From: Bacillota bacterium
GTDB taxonomy: Bacteria; Bacillota; Clostridia; DSM-8532
NCBI GenBank assembly: GCA_022702935.2
Contig: JAKIML020000086.1
Coordinates: 1 to 59,204, forward strand
Direction: 5' to 3'
Length of the DNA: 59,204 bases
Below the pieces are notes generated by a model. The model was not told the origin of the DNA. It did no database searches and saw nothing but the letters and a program-made list of their open reading frames with translations. This document shows, in pieces, positions 50,852 to 59,204 of this stretch (positions are counted from its first letter, which is position 1; each line of letters begins with the position of its first letter). Position numbers and translations under genes: made by a program.

Positions 50852-50972
50852 TTTCTACTCGACCTGGCTTTCCTGAGATATAATATACATAGTCATCGAA
50901 TTGTGGAACCATAACACGATTTTTCGTGCAAAAGGTTATTGTGGCCATCTAAAACAGGAAAGAGGCAGGGAT

Positions 50973-51686
50973 ATGACCAATTTCTATACTACCATTGCAA
51001 AATACTATGACGATATTTTTCCTATTGGGGAAGCACAGCTTAAGCTCATACAGGAATGCGCAAAAGAACCGCCCAAGATTATTCTTGATGTGGCTTGTGG
51101 AAGCGGCGGGTATGCAAAGCACTTAAGCGATATGGGCTATAATGTCACAGCCATTGACTTGGATGCCCTCATGATTCAAAGCCTTAAAGAGAAGGACAGA
51201 AAGATAGATTCCCGGGTTCTTAACATGCTGGATATCCATGAGCTTCCCGGAACCTTTGATGTGATCTTCTGTATCGGCAACTCCCTGGTTCATCTAAGCA
51301 GCCTGGATGAGATGGAAGACTTCCTTACATCCTGCAGGAGCAAGCTAAAGCCGGAGGGAAAGCTCATTCTTCAAATCATTAACTATGACAGGATCCTGGA
51401 CAAGGGTGTCAGGCAGCTTCCGCCCATTCATAACCCGGAGAAGCAATTAACCTTTGAACGATACTACGATTACTCCCCCGAAAGGCACAGTGTTGATTTT
51501 AAGACCATTTTATCGGTGGACGGAATGGTGCTGGAAAACCATGTTGCCCTCTATCCCTTAAGGTCCGATGAATTGAAGGCTTTGCTGGATGCAACCGGCT
51601 TTAAGAATATCGCCTTTTACGGGAGTTTCCGCAAGGATGCCTATGTCCCTGCCGAATCCTATGCATTGGTGGTTGTGGCTCAATAA
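50973..51686 (+). CDS. class I SAM-dependent methyltransferase
   Basis: Encodes 237 residues from ATG 50973. Motif I I-L-D-V-A-C-G-S-G-G-Y, acidic loop A-I-D-L-D, motif post-I M-L-D-I-H-E-L, and a C-terminal beta domain. Target unknown. It lies 28 bp before the GTPase-nuclease fusion gene on the same strand, so co-transcription is likely and the substrate could be ribosomal or RNA related (inference only). Confidence 0.87.
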   Translation: MTNFYTTIAKYYDDIFPIGEAQLKLIQECAKEPPKIILDVACGSGGYAKHLSDMGYNVTAIDLDALMIQSLKEKDRKIDSRVLNMLDIHELPGTFDVIFCIGNSLVHLSSLDEMEDFLTSCRSKLKPEGKLILQIINYDRILDKGVRQLPPIHNPEKQLTFERYYDYSPERHSVDFKTILSVDGMVLENHVALYPLRSDELKALLDATGFKNIAFYGSFRKDAYVPAESYALVVVAQ

Positions 51687-51714
51687 TGTGGCGGACAGCG
51701 AAGGGTTTTAGAGA

Positions 51715-54372
51715 ATGAAGAAAATAGTCATTGGGATTCTGGCACATGTGGATGCAGGTAAAACCACATTGTCAGAGAGTTTGCTTTACTTAAGCGGAAA
51801 AATACGAAAATTGGGCAGGGTGGACAACAAGGACGCTTACCTGGATCATCAGGAACTGGAGCGGGCCAGAGGGATTACCATATTCTCTAAGCAGGCCATG
51901 TTTGAAGTGGGAGACACACAGTTTACCCTGCTGGATACCCCGGGTCATGTGGATTTCTCCACCGAGATGGAGCGCACACTTCAGGTTCTGGATTATGGGC
52001 TTTTGGTGGTCAGCGGCGCTGACGGCGTGCAGGGCTATACCCAGACCTTGTGGCGTTTATTGGCCTTTTATGGGATACCTGTCTTCATTTTCATCAATAA
52101 GATGGATCAAAATGGCACCGATAAGGAACGCCTTATGGAAGAGCTTAAAAAGAAGCTGGGGGATGGCTGCATTGATTTTGGACAGGGGGAGACCCAAGAC
52201 TTTAAGGAGCAGCTTGCCCTATGTGATGAGGGGCTGATGGAGGCCTATCTGGAAAAGGGAAGCTATGATAAAGGGCTTATTGACAAAGCCATCCGAGATC
52301 GCAAGGTCTTTCCCTGCTACTTTGGCTCCGCTCTGAGACTGGAAGGGGTGGAGAATCTCCTTCAGGGTCTTGAATACCATACCCTTAAGCCAACCTACCC
52401 CGATGCTTTTGGCGCCAAGGTGTTTAAAATTGCCCGGGACGATCAGGGAAACCGGCTCACTTATATGAAGATAACCGGCGGTTTATTGAAGGTGCGGGAT
52501 GTGCTCACCAATGGGAGCTGGGAGGAAAAGGTCCATCAGATCCGCCTTTATTCAGGCCAAAAGTTTGAAGCCGTCAATGAGGCGGAAGCTGGTACGGTAT
52601 GCGCCGTAACGGGACTTACCCAAACCAGGCCGGGAGAGGGTCTGGGTGTTGAGCAGGATTCAAGGAAGCCCCTGCTGGAGCCTGTTTTATCCTACAGAAT
52701 TATTCTGCCCGAGGGCTGTGATCCCCGGGTTATGATGCCCAAACTCCGACTGATAGAAGAAGAGGATCCGGAGCTCCATATCCTGTGGAATGAGGAACTG
52801 AAGGAAATCCAGGTTCAGATTATGGGCGAGGTGCAGATTGAAATTCTGCAAAGCCTTATTAAAAGCCGATTCGGTATTGATGTGGCCTTTGACTCGGGCA
52901 GCATTGTCTATAAGGAGACCATCGCCAGCACGGTGGAGGGCGTGGGCCATTTTGAGCCCCTGCGCCATTATGCCGAGGTTCATCTTCTGTTGGAGCCCGG
53001 AGAGCGGGGTAGCGGCTTAAAGTTTGGGGTGGACTTAAGCGACGACGTGCTGGGCAAAAACTGGAAGAATCTTATTCTGACCCATCTTAGGGAGAAGGAA
53101 CATAAGGGCGTCCTCACCGGTTCGCCCATCACCGATATGAAAATCACCCTGGTATCGGGCAGAGCCCACAACAAACACACCGAGGGCGGGGATTTCCGGG
53201 AAGCCACCTACCGGGCCGTGCGCCAGGGTTTGAAGGAAGCCGAGTCCATACTTTTGGAGCCCTGGTACAGCTTTCAGTTGGAATTGCCCGAGAAAATGGT
53301 GGGCCGGGCCATGACCGATATTGAGAAAATGCATGGGACATGCCATCTCACCCATGTAGAGGGGGATATGGCGGTGCTTGTGGGCAGCGCTCCCGTGGTC
53401 ACCATGCGGAACTATCAAAAAGAGGTGACGGCCTATACCAAGGGTCTGGGGCGGCTGTTCTGCAGTATAAAGGGTTATGAGCCCTGTCATATTGCCCAGG
53501 AGGTCATTGAGGCCATAGGTTATGATTCGGAGCGAGACTCTGAGAACCCTACGGGCTCAGTGTTCTGTGCCAATGGCGCAGGATTCCTGGTGCCCTGGTA
53601 CGAGGTTAAGCAGTATATGCATCTTGAGAGCTATCTGATGACCCGGGAAGCCCAGGAGCAGGAGACCCTTTCCCATAAGCCATCCACTTCGGGAGAGCAT
53701 TGGCTGGACCCCGAAGAAGTGGATCGTATCCTTAATCAGACCTATTATGCCAACCAGGGCAAGAAGGGAACCTGGCAAAAGAGAAGGTCAGCCGCCGAAA
53801 GCTTCTACAAGCCCACCCATACCCCCATAAAGCCCGTGGAGCCAAAGGAAGAGTATTTGCTGGTGGACGGCTATAATATCATTTTTGCATGGCCCGAGCT
53901 TAAGACCCTGGCGGAGGACAATATGGACGGTGCCCGCGGCCGCTTGCTAGACGAGCTGAGCAAATACCAGGGGGTCCGGAAATGCCAGATCATCGTGGTC
54001 TTTGACGCCTACCGCATCCAAAGACATCGGGAGGAGATTCTGGACTACCATAATATTCATGTGGTCTATACCCGGGAGGCCCAGACAGCGGATCAATACA
54101 TAGAGAAGTTTGCCCATGACAACCAGAAGAAGTACCAGATTACGGTGGCCACCTCCGACGGACTTCAGCAGATGATCATCCGAGGCTCGGGCTGCGGCGT
54201 CCTGTCGGCCCGGGAGCTTAAGCTTGAGGTGGACAGGATCAACGAAGGCGTCATGGAAGCCTATAAGGAACATCAGGCCCCAAACCGCCATCATATAAAG
54301 GATGCGCTTTCCCATGAAACCCGGGAGCGGATGGAAGCCCTTCTGGATCAGGACCCGCAAGCCTCGGAATAA
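51715..54372 (+). CDS. TetM/EF-G-like translation GTPase fused to YacP/Rae1-type NYN nuclease
   Basis: Encodes 885 residues. Residues ~1-650 resemble tetracycline-resistance ribosomal protection proteins: P-loop A-H-V-D-A-G-K-T at 10-17, switch II D-T-P-G-H at 74-78, N-K-M-D at 128-131, R-G-I-T-I switch I, and domains II-V (G-H-F-E-P-L-R-H-Y-A-E-V). Residues ~712-880 match the YacP/NYN PIN-like nuclease fold with acidic residues Asp718 (V-D-G-Y-N), Asp764 (V-F-D-A-Y), Asp793 (A-D-Q-Y-I) and Asp815 (T-S-D-G). YacP is Rae1 in Bacillus subtilis, a ribosome-dependent mRNA endonuclease. The GTPase would place the nuclease at the A site. A Lys/Pro-rich linker (~680-710) joins them. Confidence 0.9.
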   Translation: MKKIVIGILAHVDAGKTTLSESLLYLSGKIRKLGRVDNKDAYLDHQELERARGITIFSKQAMFEVGDTQFTLLDTPGHVDFSTEMERTLQVLDYGLLVVSGADGVQGYTQTLWRLLAFYGIPVFIFINKMDQNGTDKERLMEELKKKLGDGCIDFGQGETQDFKEQLALCDEGLMEAYLEKGSYDKGLIDKAIRDRKVFPCYFGSALRLEGVENLLQGLEYHTLKPTYPDAFGAKVFKIARDDQGNRLTYMKITGGLLKVRDVLTNGSWEEKVHQIRLYSGQKFEAVNEAEAGTVCAVTGLTQTRPGEGLGVEQDSRKPLLEPVLSYRIILPEGCDPRVMMPKLRLIEEEDPELHILWNEELKEIQVQIMGEVQIEILQSLIKSRFGIDVAFDSGSIVYKETIASTVEGVGHFEPLRHYAEVHLLLEPGERGSGLKFGVDLSDDVLGKNWKNLILTHLREKEHKGVLTGSPITDMKITLVSGRAHNKHTEGGDFREATYRAVRQGLKEAESILLEPWYSFQLELPEKMVGRAMTDIEKMHGTCHLTHVEGDMAVLVGSAPVVTMRNYQKEVTAYTKGLGRLFCSIKGYEPCHIAQEVIEAIGYDSERDSENPTGSVFCANGAGFLVPWYEVKQYMHLESYLMTREAQEQETLSHKPSTSGEHWLDPEEVDRILNQTYYANQGKKGTWQKRRSAAESFYKPTHTPIKPVEPKEEYLLVDGYNIIFAWPELKTLAEDNMDGARGRLLDELSKYQGVRKCQIIVVFDAYRIQRHREEILDYHNIHVVYTREAQTADQYIEKFAHDNQKKYQITVATSDGLQQMIIRGSGCGVLSARELKLEVDRINEGVMEAYKEHQAPNRHHIKDALSHETRERMEALLDQDPQASE

Positions 54373-55876
54373 TCAAAGAGTTTTTTAACCAAATGCTGCA
54401 TGGCCGGCGTAGGTTTGTTCCAATGCAGGGCAGGAAACAGGGGACACTTCATCAGTTTGACGCTGTCATACTCCAGCATCAAAGATAGTATAGGGCTCTT
54501 GCCGGTCTTATCGGTCTGTACGCAGTACCCGCAGCCATCACAGGTTTTGGTTCTGTAAAAAACCAACTCCTTAAGCGCATCATCCATTTGGTCGTAAGTT
54601 TTGATGACCTCGCTGAAGCGGGGGGATTAAAACACAAACAGCAATGGGTTTTGTCGCCGCCAATCATACTGGACGCGCATCAGGGCCTTTTGCTTTTTGG
54701 GGTACTCCTTCTCATAGGTCACCTGCCATTCGTTATATTCACAATGATATCCCTTGGCTATAAAGTAGTTCTCGAGCTCTTCAATATCCTGGGCGCGGCT
54801 CACCCGGCTGAACAGCTCGGCGGCCGAATACTGCTTGCCGTTAAAGCTGCCATGGAGAAAGGCGGTCATTCTGTTGTGCTTTGTTCTGTTGTCGGCCGGA
54901 ATGCTGCTGTGAAGCTTCCAGGCAGGGAATAGTTTCTTGTATTTCTCATGGGTCAGTACATAGCCGTCCTGCTTTCTTCGCAATGAAGCCCAAAGCGTGG
55001 CAGCCTGTCCCTGTGCTTTTTGGAGATGCGCATAGCCTTTTTTGAGATTAGGAGCTTATCATCAACAGGTTCTCCATGTACGCCCAGCTTGAAAAAGAAC
55101 TCATAAAAGTCAAAGAACTTCTTGCGGCTCTCCTGCATTTTTTCGATGAGCCCGGGCCTGTCATAATTCAGTTCGAAGAACTGATAACAGTCGTCGTGTT
55201 GATGCTCGTCATCAATTAAAGATAAATCGTCATTGATGATGTGCATGCTCTCATAGAGAAAATCGTACATTTCCCTCTGGGAGTCTTCACTGGCGCCGCA
55301 GTTCATCATGGGCTTAAAAATAGGATAGGTGGCAATGTAGGCCGAAACAATCCTGTTTCCAATGCTTTCATAGGAGGGAACCAGGGGAATGACAAAATCA
55401 AGAACAACATCTCCGTTTTCATCGGGATGCTGACCATGCAGTTCCATTTTCCAAACCCAGCCGTTGGGGGTATGGCCGGCATTCTGGATGGCCTTTTCAG
55501 TCAGGGTATGGGGATTGGCATAAATCTCGGGCACCTTGCCCTTGATCCGGCACCAGCCCACTTTTTCTCCGCCGATTTCGCGGATTGAAAAGCCCTCTGG
55601 AACGGTAACGCCTTCTTTGAACAGCATTCCGCAAAGGTATGAAAAGCCGCCCCAGCACAAGTCATAGTCTATCAGGAGGCCGACATAGGCATGGTCGTAA
55701 AGCAAATGGGATTGCGTTTCCAGGGTCGAAAAGGTGCCATCAGCGAAGCATTGCTGCCAAAAGGAAGGAATGCGGTTGGGATCCTTCATAGGGGTTTCAA
55801 CATGATAACGTACTTCCTTGCCCACCAGATAGAGCCTGGGCAAATCCACAATCTCAAACTTTACGACCTCAGCCAT
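54348..55876 (-). pseudogene. effector-binding (GyrI-like) protein gene with C-D-G-C-G-Y-C domain, broken
   Basis: Three minus-strand frames together form one protein of ~508 residues. The first (55876-~54977) holds a GyrI-like/AraC effector-binding fold of ~160 residues and a helical middle region. After a missing A in the GAAGAAAGC stretch (~54980) the frame continues with K-Q-D-G-Y-V-L-T-H-E-K-Y to TAA at 54627. The same frame resumes after that stop (R-F-S-E-V-I-K-T-Y-D) and ends in C-D-G-C-G-Y-C-V-Q-T-D-K-T-G. At least one frameshift and one stop codon interrupt it. AAAGGAG precedes ATG 55876. Intact members probably sense small ligands. Confidence 0.75.
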
Positions 55877-56082
55877 TTTTATTAACTCCTTTAATTTAAT
55901 ATAGATTTATTTTCCAGGGATTACTAAATCCATCATACAGCAAATTCTTATCCCCGCCTAGTGAAAATTAGGACATTAACGTACATTTTGGCTGCAGTAC
56001 GCCTACTTTCCTGCAACTCTTTCTTTATGCTAGAATAGGAAGGCTGAAAGGCATACCAACGTAAGAGAAAAAGGGGATTAAC

Positions 56083-57081
56083 GTGGAGATCAGGATCAAT
56101 AAAGCCATATTGCATATTTTGGACAACAACAGCCCGCAGCCTGTCTTTTCGCAAAGTGAGCTGGAGCTTAATGAAGGCATCGCCAACTATATTGCCAGAC
56201 ATATAGAGAAGCTGATAACCGATGATGGCACACGGGATGCCAGCTTATTTCAGGACTCGCCCTTCCATGCCTTTGCTGAATCCATACAGGATGGGGAGAA
56301 TTTCCTGGGAGTGAGCATCGATATTGCTCAGCGATTACACAAAATCATGGTATCCAACATTACCATTCCCAATGCCGATCTTCTGGTGGCCATGGTCACC
56401 ATTGATGCACAGGAATACCTGGCCCTCATCAAGTTCAACTATAAGGAGGGCTATACCCATTTTGTGAATTATAATGAGCAGGGCATAGACAATCAGATTA
56501 TCACCCATAAGGTGCTGTTTGCCTCTGAAAGCCAGAAGAATGATGAAGGTGCCCTCATCCGCTTTGAGGACAAATCCGTCAAGGTGGCAGAGAAACCCTA
56601 TGAGATTAATGGTGAGAAGACCTTTTACTTCTCTAAAATGTTCCTGGGCTGTTCAACCCATTACTCTCAGAAGGAAAGCCTGAAAATTGTCAACACTGTG
56701 GCAGCCAGAATCGGCAAGAAATACTTTGATGATAGCTTTGAAACTGCTTCCAGGGTCAAAACAGTGCTGCATGAACTGGTGGAAGACGATAATGAGATTG
56801 ATGTGGAGAAAGTGGCCCACAGTGTCTTTGAAAGCAAACCCGAAATCAAGGAGGAATATATCAGCGAGATTAAACAGGCCGGGGTACCTGAAAGAATAAG
56901 GATCACCAGCCAGAAGGCCGAGAACAGGCTGAGCAAGCATAAGATTAAGACAGACAACGGAATTGAGCTGAGTATACCCATGGAATTGTACAAAAACAAA
57001 GACGTGGTGGAGTTCATCACCAACTATGACGGAACCACTTCCCTGATTATCAAGAATATTCAAAGGTTTATCAGTAAATAG
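56083..57081 (+). CDS. nucleoid-associated protein, NdpA/YejK family
   Basis: Encodes 332 residues from GTG 56083 behind AAAAAGGGG. It matches the 37-kDa nucleoid-associated family throughout: opening E-I-R-I-N-K-A-I-L-H-I-L-D, central F-N-Y-K-E-G-Y, and the C-terminal G-I-E-L-S-I-P. Members bind DNA non-specifically; some homologues occur beside defence systems, but nothing like that is adjacent here. Translation of the next gene begins 13 bp after its stop. Confidence 0.9.
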   Translation: MEIRINKAILHILDNNSPQPVFSQSELELNEGIANYIARHIEKLITDDGTRDASLFQDSPFHAFAESIQDGENFLGVSIDIAQRLHKIMVSNITIPNADLLVAMVTIDAQEYLALIKFNYKEGYTHFVNYNEQGIDNQIITHKVLFASESQKNDEGALIRFEDKSVKVAEKPYEINGEKTFYFSKMFLGCSTHYSQKESLKIVNTVAARIGKKYFDDSFETASRVKTVLHELVEDDNEIDVEKVAHSVFESKPEIKEEYISEIKQAGVPERIRITSQKAENRLSKHKIKTDNGIELSIPMELYKNKDVVEFITNYDGTTSLIIKNIQRFISK

Positions 57082-57094
57082 GTATAGGAGAGTC

Positions 57095-57739
57095 ATGATG
57101 AAAACAATCAATGAGTATTTTGATGAACAAGCCATACTGCATGATGAATTATTTATACAGAAAATGGGCTTGAGCGAATTTTATGACGCAGTAGAACATG
57201 CAATTAATCAATGCATCCTTAAGGACAAAATATTGGTGCTGGGTTGCGGAAGCGGCTTAGAGATAGAAAGAATAAAGCATCCGTCTTATGTTGTTGGCGT
57301 TGACATTTCACATAAAATGCTTGATGTCCTGAAGCAGAAAAAACTGTTTGAGGGTCTTCAACTGACCACTGTCTGTGCATCCATTTTGGACCTGGATTTT
57401 GGTGAGAACGAATATGATATTGTTCTTTCCTGCTATACCATGCATCATTTTAATGCTGAACAAAAAATGGAGCTATACAGAAAAATACATAGATGCTTAA
57501 AGGACCATGGCGTATTTATTCATGGAGATTCGATGGCAGCAGATTCAGACGAAGAGGAACTCCTCCGCCAAGAGGCAGAGGAGATATACAAAAAAGAAAA
57601 TATGCCCTTTGCAAGTTTGCATGTTGATGCGCCATTATGCTGGCAGCATGAAAAGGAAATATTGGCTTCGTGCTCATTTGCGGAAATCTGCTTAATTAAG
57701 GCGTGGACAAAGACCAAGCTATACAGGTGCCTTAAGTAA
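57095..57739 (+). CDS. class I SAM-dependent methyltransferase
   Basis: Encodes 214 residues from ATG 57095 (AGGAG site). Motif I V-L-G-C-G-S-G-L, V-G-V-D-I-S, and S-C-Y-T-M-H-H-F as in small-molecule methyltransferases. The substrate is unknown. It is close behind the nucleoid-associated protein gene and probably co-transcribed. Confidence 0.88.
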   Translation: MMKTINEYFDEQAILHDELFIQKMGLSEFYDAVEHAINQCILKDKILVLGCGSGLEIERIKHPSYVVGVDISHKMLDVLKQKKLFEGLQLTTVCASILDLDFGENEYDIVLSCYTMHHFNAEQKMELYRKIHRCLKDHGVFIHGDSMAADSDEEELLRQEAEEIYKKENMPFASLHVDAPLCWQHEKEILASCSFAEICLIKAWTKTKLYRCLK

Positions 57740-57791
57740 GAAGCGTTTATTGGAGTTACACAAAAGATACTCCCCTGTGCCGCCTTCTTGC

Positions 57792-58745
57792 TTATAGGTC
57801 AATGCGTAAGGCGTGATGCTGCGCTTTTTTCTTAGGCTTGTGAAGTGCCCGATACTCTGACGGCGTCATGCCGGTATGCGCCTTAAAGGTATTGACAAAG
57901 GAGGACATACTGTGATAGCCTGCAAAATCAAAGGCATAGTTAACACTTTTTCCTTCCTCCAGAGCTTTTTTGGCGCAGCTTATCTTTTTACTGACCAGAT
58001 ATTCGGACAGATTGATGTTAAAGCACTGCTTGAACATGCGTGATACATATTCACGGCTGTAAAAGAAATGATCAGCAACCTCCGCCGTGGTGTTTAAGGC
58101 ATTGAAATTCTCATCCACATAAGTTTTAATCTTCAAGATGTTATCGGGTATGGCCGATATACTGTCTTCACTGACCGTCGTATGCTGGCTCACAAGATTG
58201 ATGAGCTGCATGATATAAGCAAAGGCAAGCATCCCCGATTCGGCTTGTTCCTGCCGCAATGTATATTCGATTTTTTCGAGAAGATAGAAAAGCTCACACT
58301 TTCTCTCGGGTGCTACGGTTCGGCAGCTTGCATGCTTGCTTCTGAACAGCATGGGCAGACTGTCGTGGCTGAGAAAATTAAAGATATCGGTACTGAAATA
58401 CAGCACATAACGTTCATATTTGCTTTTTTCTGATAACTTTCCGGTGTGAAAGACTCCCGGAGGGAAAATGATAATATCCCCCTTTTTGGGGAAGATCTCA
58501 TGGTCTTCAGCAATATAAGAAATATTGCCAAGTTCATAGACATCCATTTCAAAAAAGTTATGGGTATGCAGCTTCTCTGGAAAGGCTGTTATATCATAAG
58601 AATTCAAGCGATGGGAAAAAATCAGATGTCTTCCTATGTAAAAATCATCCCAACCATAGCGATTGGTGTACTTTTTGAGCCCTGGAAGAGTAACTGAATG
58701 GGGATGGTAACGTGCTGCCTTGTGCTCCTGAAGATAATTTTCCAT
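57792..58745 (-). CDS. AraC-family regulator with cupin sensor
   Basis: Encodes 317 residues from ATG 58745 (GGGAGGA site). The N-terminal cupin has the H-T-H-N-F-F-E-M motif and F-P-P-G-V-F-H. The C-terminal double HTH has T-A-E-V-A-D-H-F-F-Y-S-R-E-Y-V-S-R-M and Y-A-F-D-F-A-G-Y-H-S-M-S-S-F. It is divergent from the FAD oxidoreductase gene, which it probably regulates; such pairs are common in polysaccharide and sugar use. Confidence 0.92.
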   Translation of the reverse strand: MENYLQEHKAARYHPHSVTLPGLKKYTNRYGWDDFYIGRHLIFSHRLNSYDITAFPEKLHTHNFFEMDVYELGNISYIAEDHEIFPKKGDIIIFPPGVFHTGKLSEKSKYERYVLYFSTDIFNFLSHDSLPMLFRSKHASCRTVAPERKCELFYLLEKIEYTLRQEQAESGMLAFAYIMQLINLVSQHTTVSEDSISAIPDNILKIKTYVDENFNALNTTAEVADHFFYSREYVSRMFKQCFNINLSEYLVSKKISCAKKALEEGKSVNYAFDFAGYHSMSSFVNTFKAHTGMTPSEYRALHKPKKKAQHHALRIDL

Positions 58746-58817
58746 GTTTCCTCCCGCAATATCACAGATTCGAAGATTATACGTCACACACAATGATTTT
58801 ATTCAGATTAAGGGATG

Positions 58818-58848
58818 TTATAGTCTAACTATAAAATAAATCCCGGGA
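58818..58848. promoter_or_regulatory. palindromes in the AraC/FAD-oxidoreductase intergenic region
   Basis: TTATAG-TCTAA-CTATAA (58818-58834) and TCCCGGGA (58841-58848) lie between the divergent genes, a natural place for the AraC-family operator. Confidence 0.4.
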
Positions 58849-58869
58849 TTGTCAAGGATGGATTTAATA

Positions 58870-59204
58870 ATGAACGCTTTAAAGACAGTAGAGCATGTGA
58901 CGGATATTTGTGTAATCGGAGGCGGTATAGGCGGCATCTGTGCAGCCCTTGCTGCCGCAAGAAATGGTGCCAGGGTTGTATTAATGCATGATCGTCCAGT
59001 GTTAGGCGGCAATGCCAGCTCAGAAATCCGTATGTGGATAAGCGGGGCCGGTACTCGTGTCCGCGATTTGCAGGAAACAGGTATTATGGAGGAATTGCTG
59101 CTGGAGAACATGTATCGCAATCCCAAGCGCAATTATAGCATCTGGGACAGCATCCTTTATGAAAAGGTACGCTTTGAGCCCAATATCGAGCTCCTGCTGA
59201 ATTG
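58870..59204 (+). CDS. FAD-dependent oxidoreductase, N-terminal part (partial)
   Basis: Runs off the right edge after ~111 residues. ATG 58870 has AAGGATGG 8 bp upstream; ATG 58858 is an alternative. The FAD-binding Rossmann motif is V-I-G-G-G-I-G-G-I-C-A-A-L-A-A-A-R, followed by R-P-V-L-G-G-N-A-S-S-E-I-R-M, characteristic of the FAD_oxidored family found in carbohydrate-utilisation clusters. Substrate not predictable from this part. Confidence 0.88.
   Translation, partial: MNALKTVEHVTDICVIGGGIGGICAALAAARNGARVVLMHDRPVLGGNASSEIRMWISGAGTRVRDLQETGIMEELLLENMYRNPKRNYSIWDSILYEKVRFEPNIELLLN

Noticed and set aside
51715-54372. A straightforward tetracycline-resistance gene (tetM/tetO)
   Set aside because: Ribosomal protection proteins are ~640 residues without a nuclease domain; this is a divergent chromosomal relative, so resistance should not be assumed.
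1-59204. CRISPR arrays, tRNA or rRNA genes, prophage, complete insertion sequences
   Set aside because: No regularly spaced direct repeats, no cloverleaf sequences, no transposase or phage structural genes were seen.

Overview
The window looks like the chromosome of an anaerobic, monoderm Clostridia member, possibly Lachnospirales-like; I cannot place it more closely from sequence alone. Reasons: A-rich Shine-Dalgarno sites, frequent TTG/GTG starts and sigma-A promoters with extended -10 boxes (TGCTATRAT); lipoprotein signal peptides and S-layer-homology domains; glycyl-radical pyruvate formate-lyase with its activase; rubrerythrin and FprA-type flavodiiron protein. I see no rRNA, tRNA, CRISPR array, prophage or complete insertion sequence.

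Layout. 1-8.3 kb: a giant surface protein with about 14 InlB-type (Listeria-Bacteroides) repeats, entering from the left and interrupted by one frameshift, then a secreted subtilase. 8.4-14.9 kb: three small regulator modules, each with a sigma-A promoter overlapped by repeats (DUF6442 + XRE; DUF2975 + XRE + B12-type radical SAM; GntR/YtrA + ABC exporter), plus an SLH-domain protein. 14.9-17.9 kb: a scar-like stretch with half an aldehyde dehydrogenase joined to the end of mcrC, a DUF2200 gene, plsC and the 3' half of a KDPG aldolase gene. 18-19.6 kb: rubrerythrin and DUF2935. 19.8-29.2 kb: a sugar-uptake and sugar-sensing cluster: ChvE-MmsA-MmsB type ABC transporter, membrane-anchored binding protein, LytS/YesM-type histidine kinase, YesN-type AraC response regulator, and a third sugar-binding lipoprotein.

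29.3-36 kb: RidA-like protein, formate/nitrite-type channel, an operon with a PrsW-like membrane protease, truncated surface-gene remnants, an unusual lipoprotein built from EF-Tu domains II/III plus an L7/L12 C-terminal domain, a DtxR-family regulator, and a pair of proteins sharing a small beta-rich domain. 35.7-45.9 kb: FprA (minus strand), an ArsR-like regulator with an ABC-2 exporter, alpha/beta hydrolase, nitroreductase, GNAT-membrane fusion, and pflB-pflA. 46-50.8 kb: APC permease, LytTR response regulator with GHKL kinase (frameshifted), and two small envelope proteins. 50.9-59.2 kb: methyltransferase, a TetM/EF-G-like GTPase fused to a YacP/Rae1-type NYN nuclease domain, a broken effector-binding gene, nucleoid-associated protein, methyltransferase, AraC regulator, and the start of an FAD oxidoreductase.

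The strongest leads are the GTPase-nuclease fusion at 51715-54372 and the exported EF-Tu/L12 lipoprotein at 33112-34143; both reuse translation machinery. Several one-base frameshifts, three of them in A-runs, and several gene-truncating junctions mean that sequencing or assembly error must be separated from real decay before the broken genes are interpreted.
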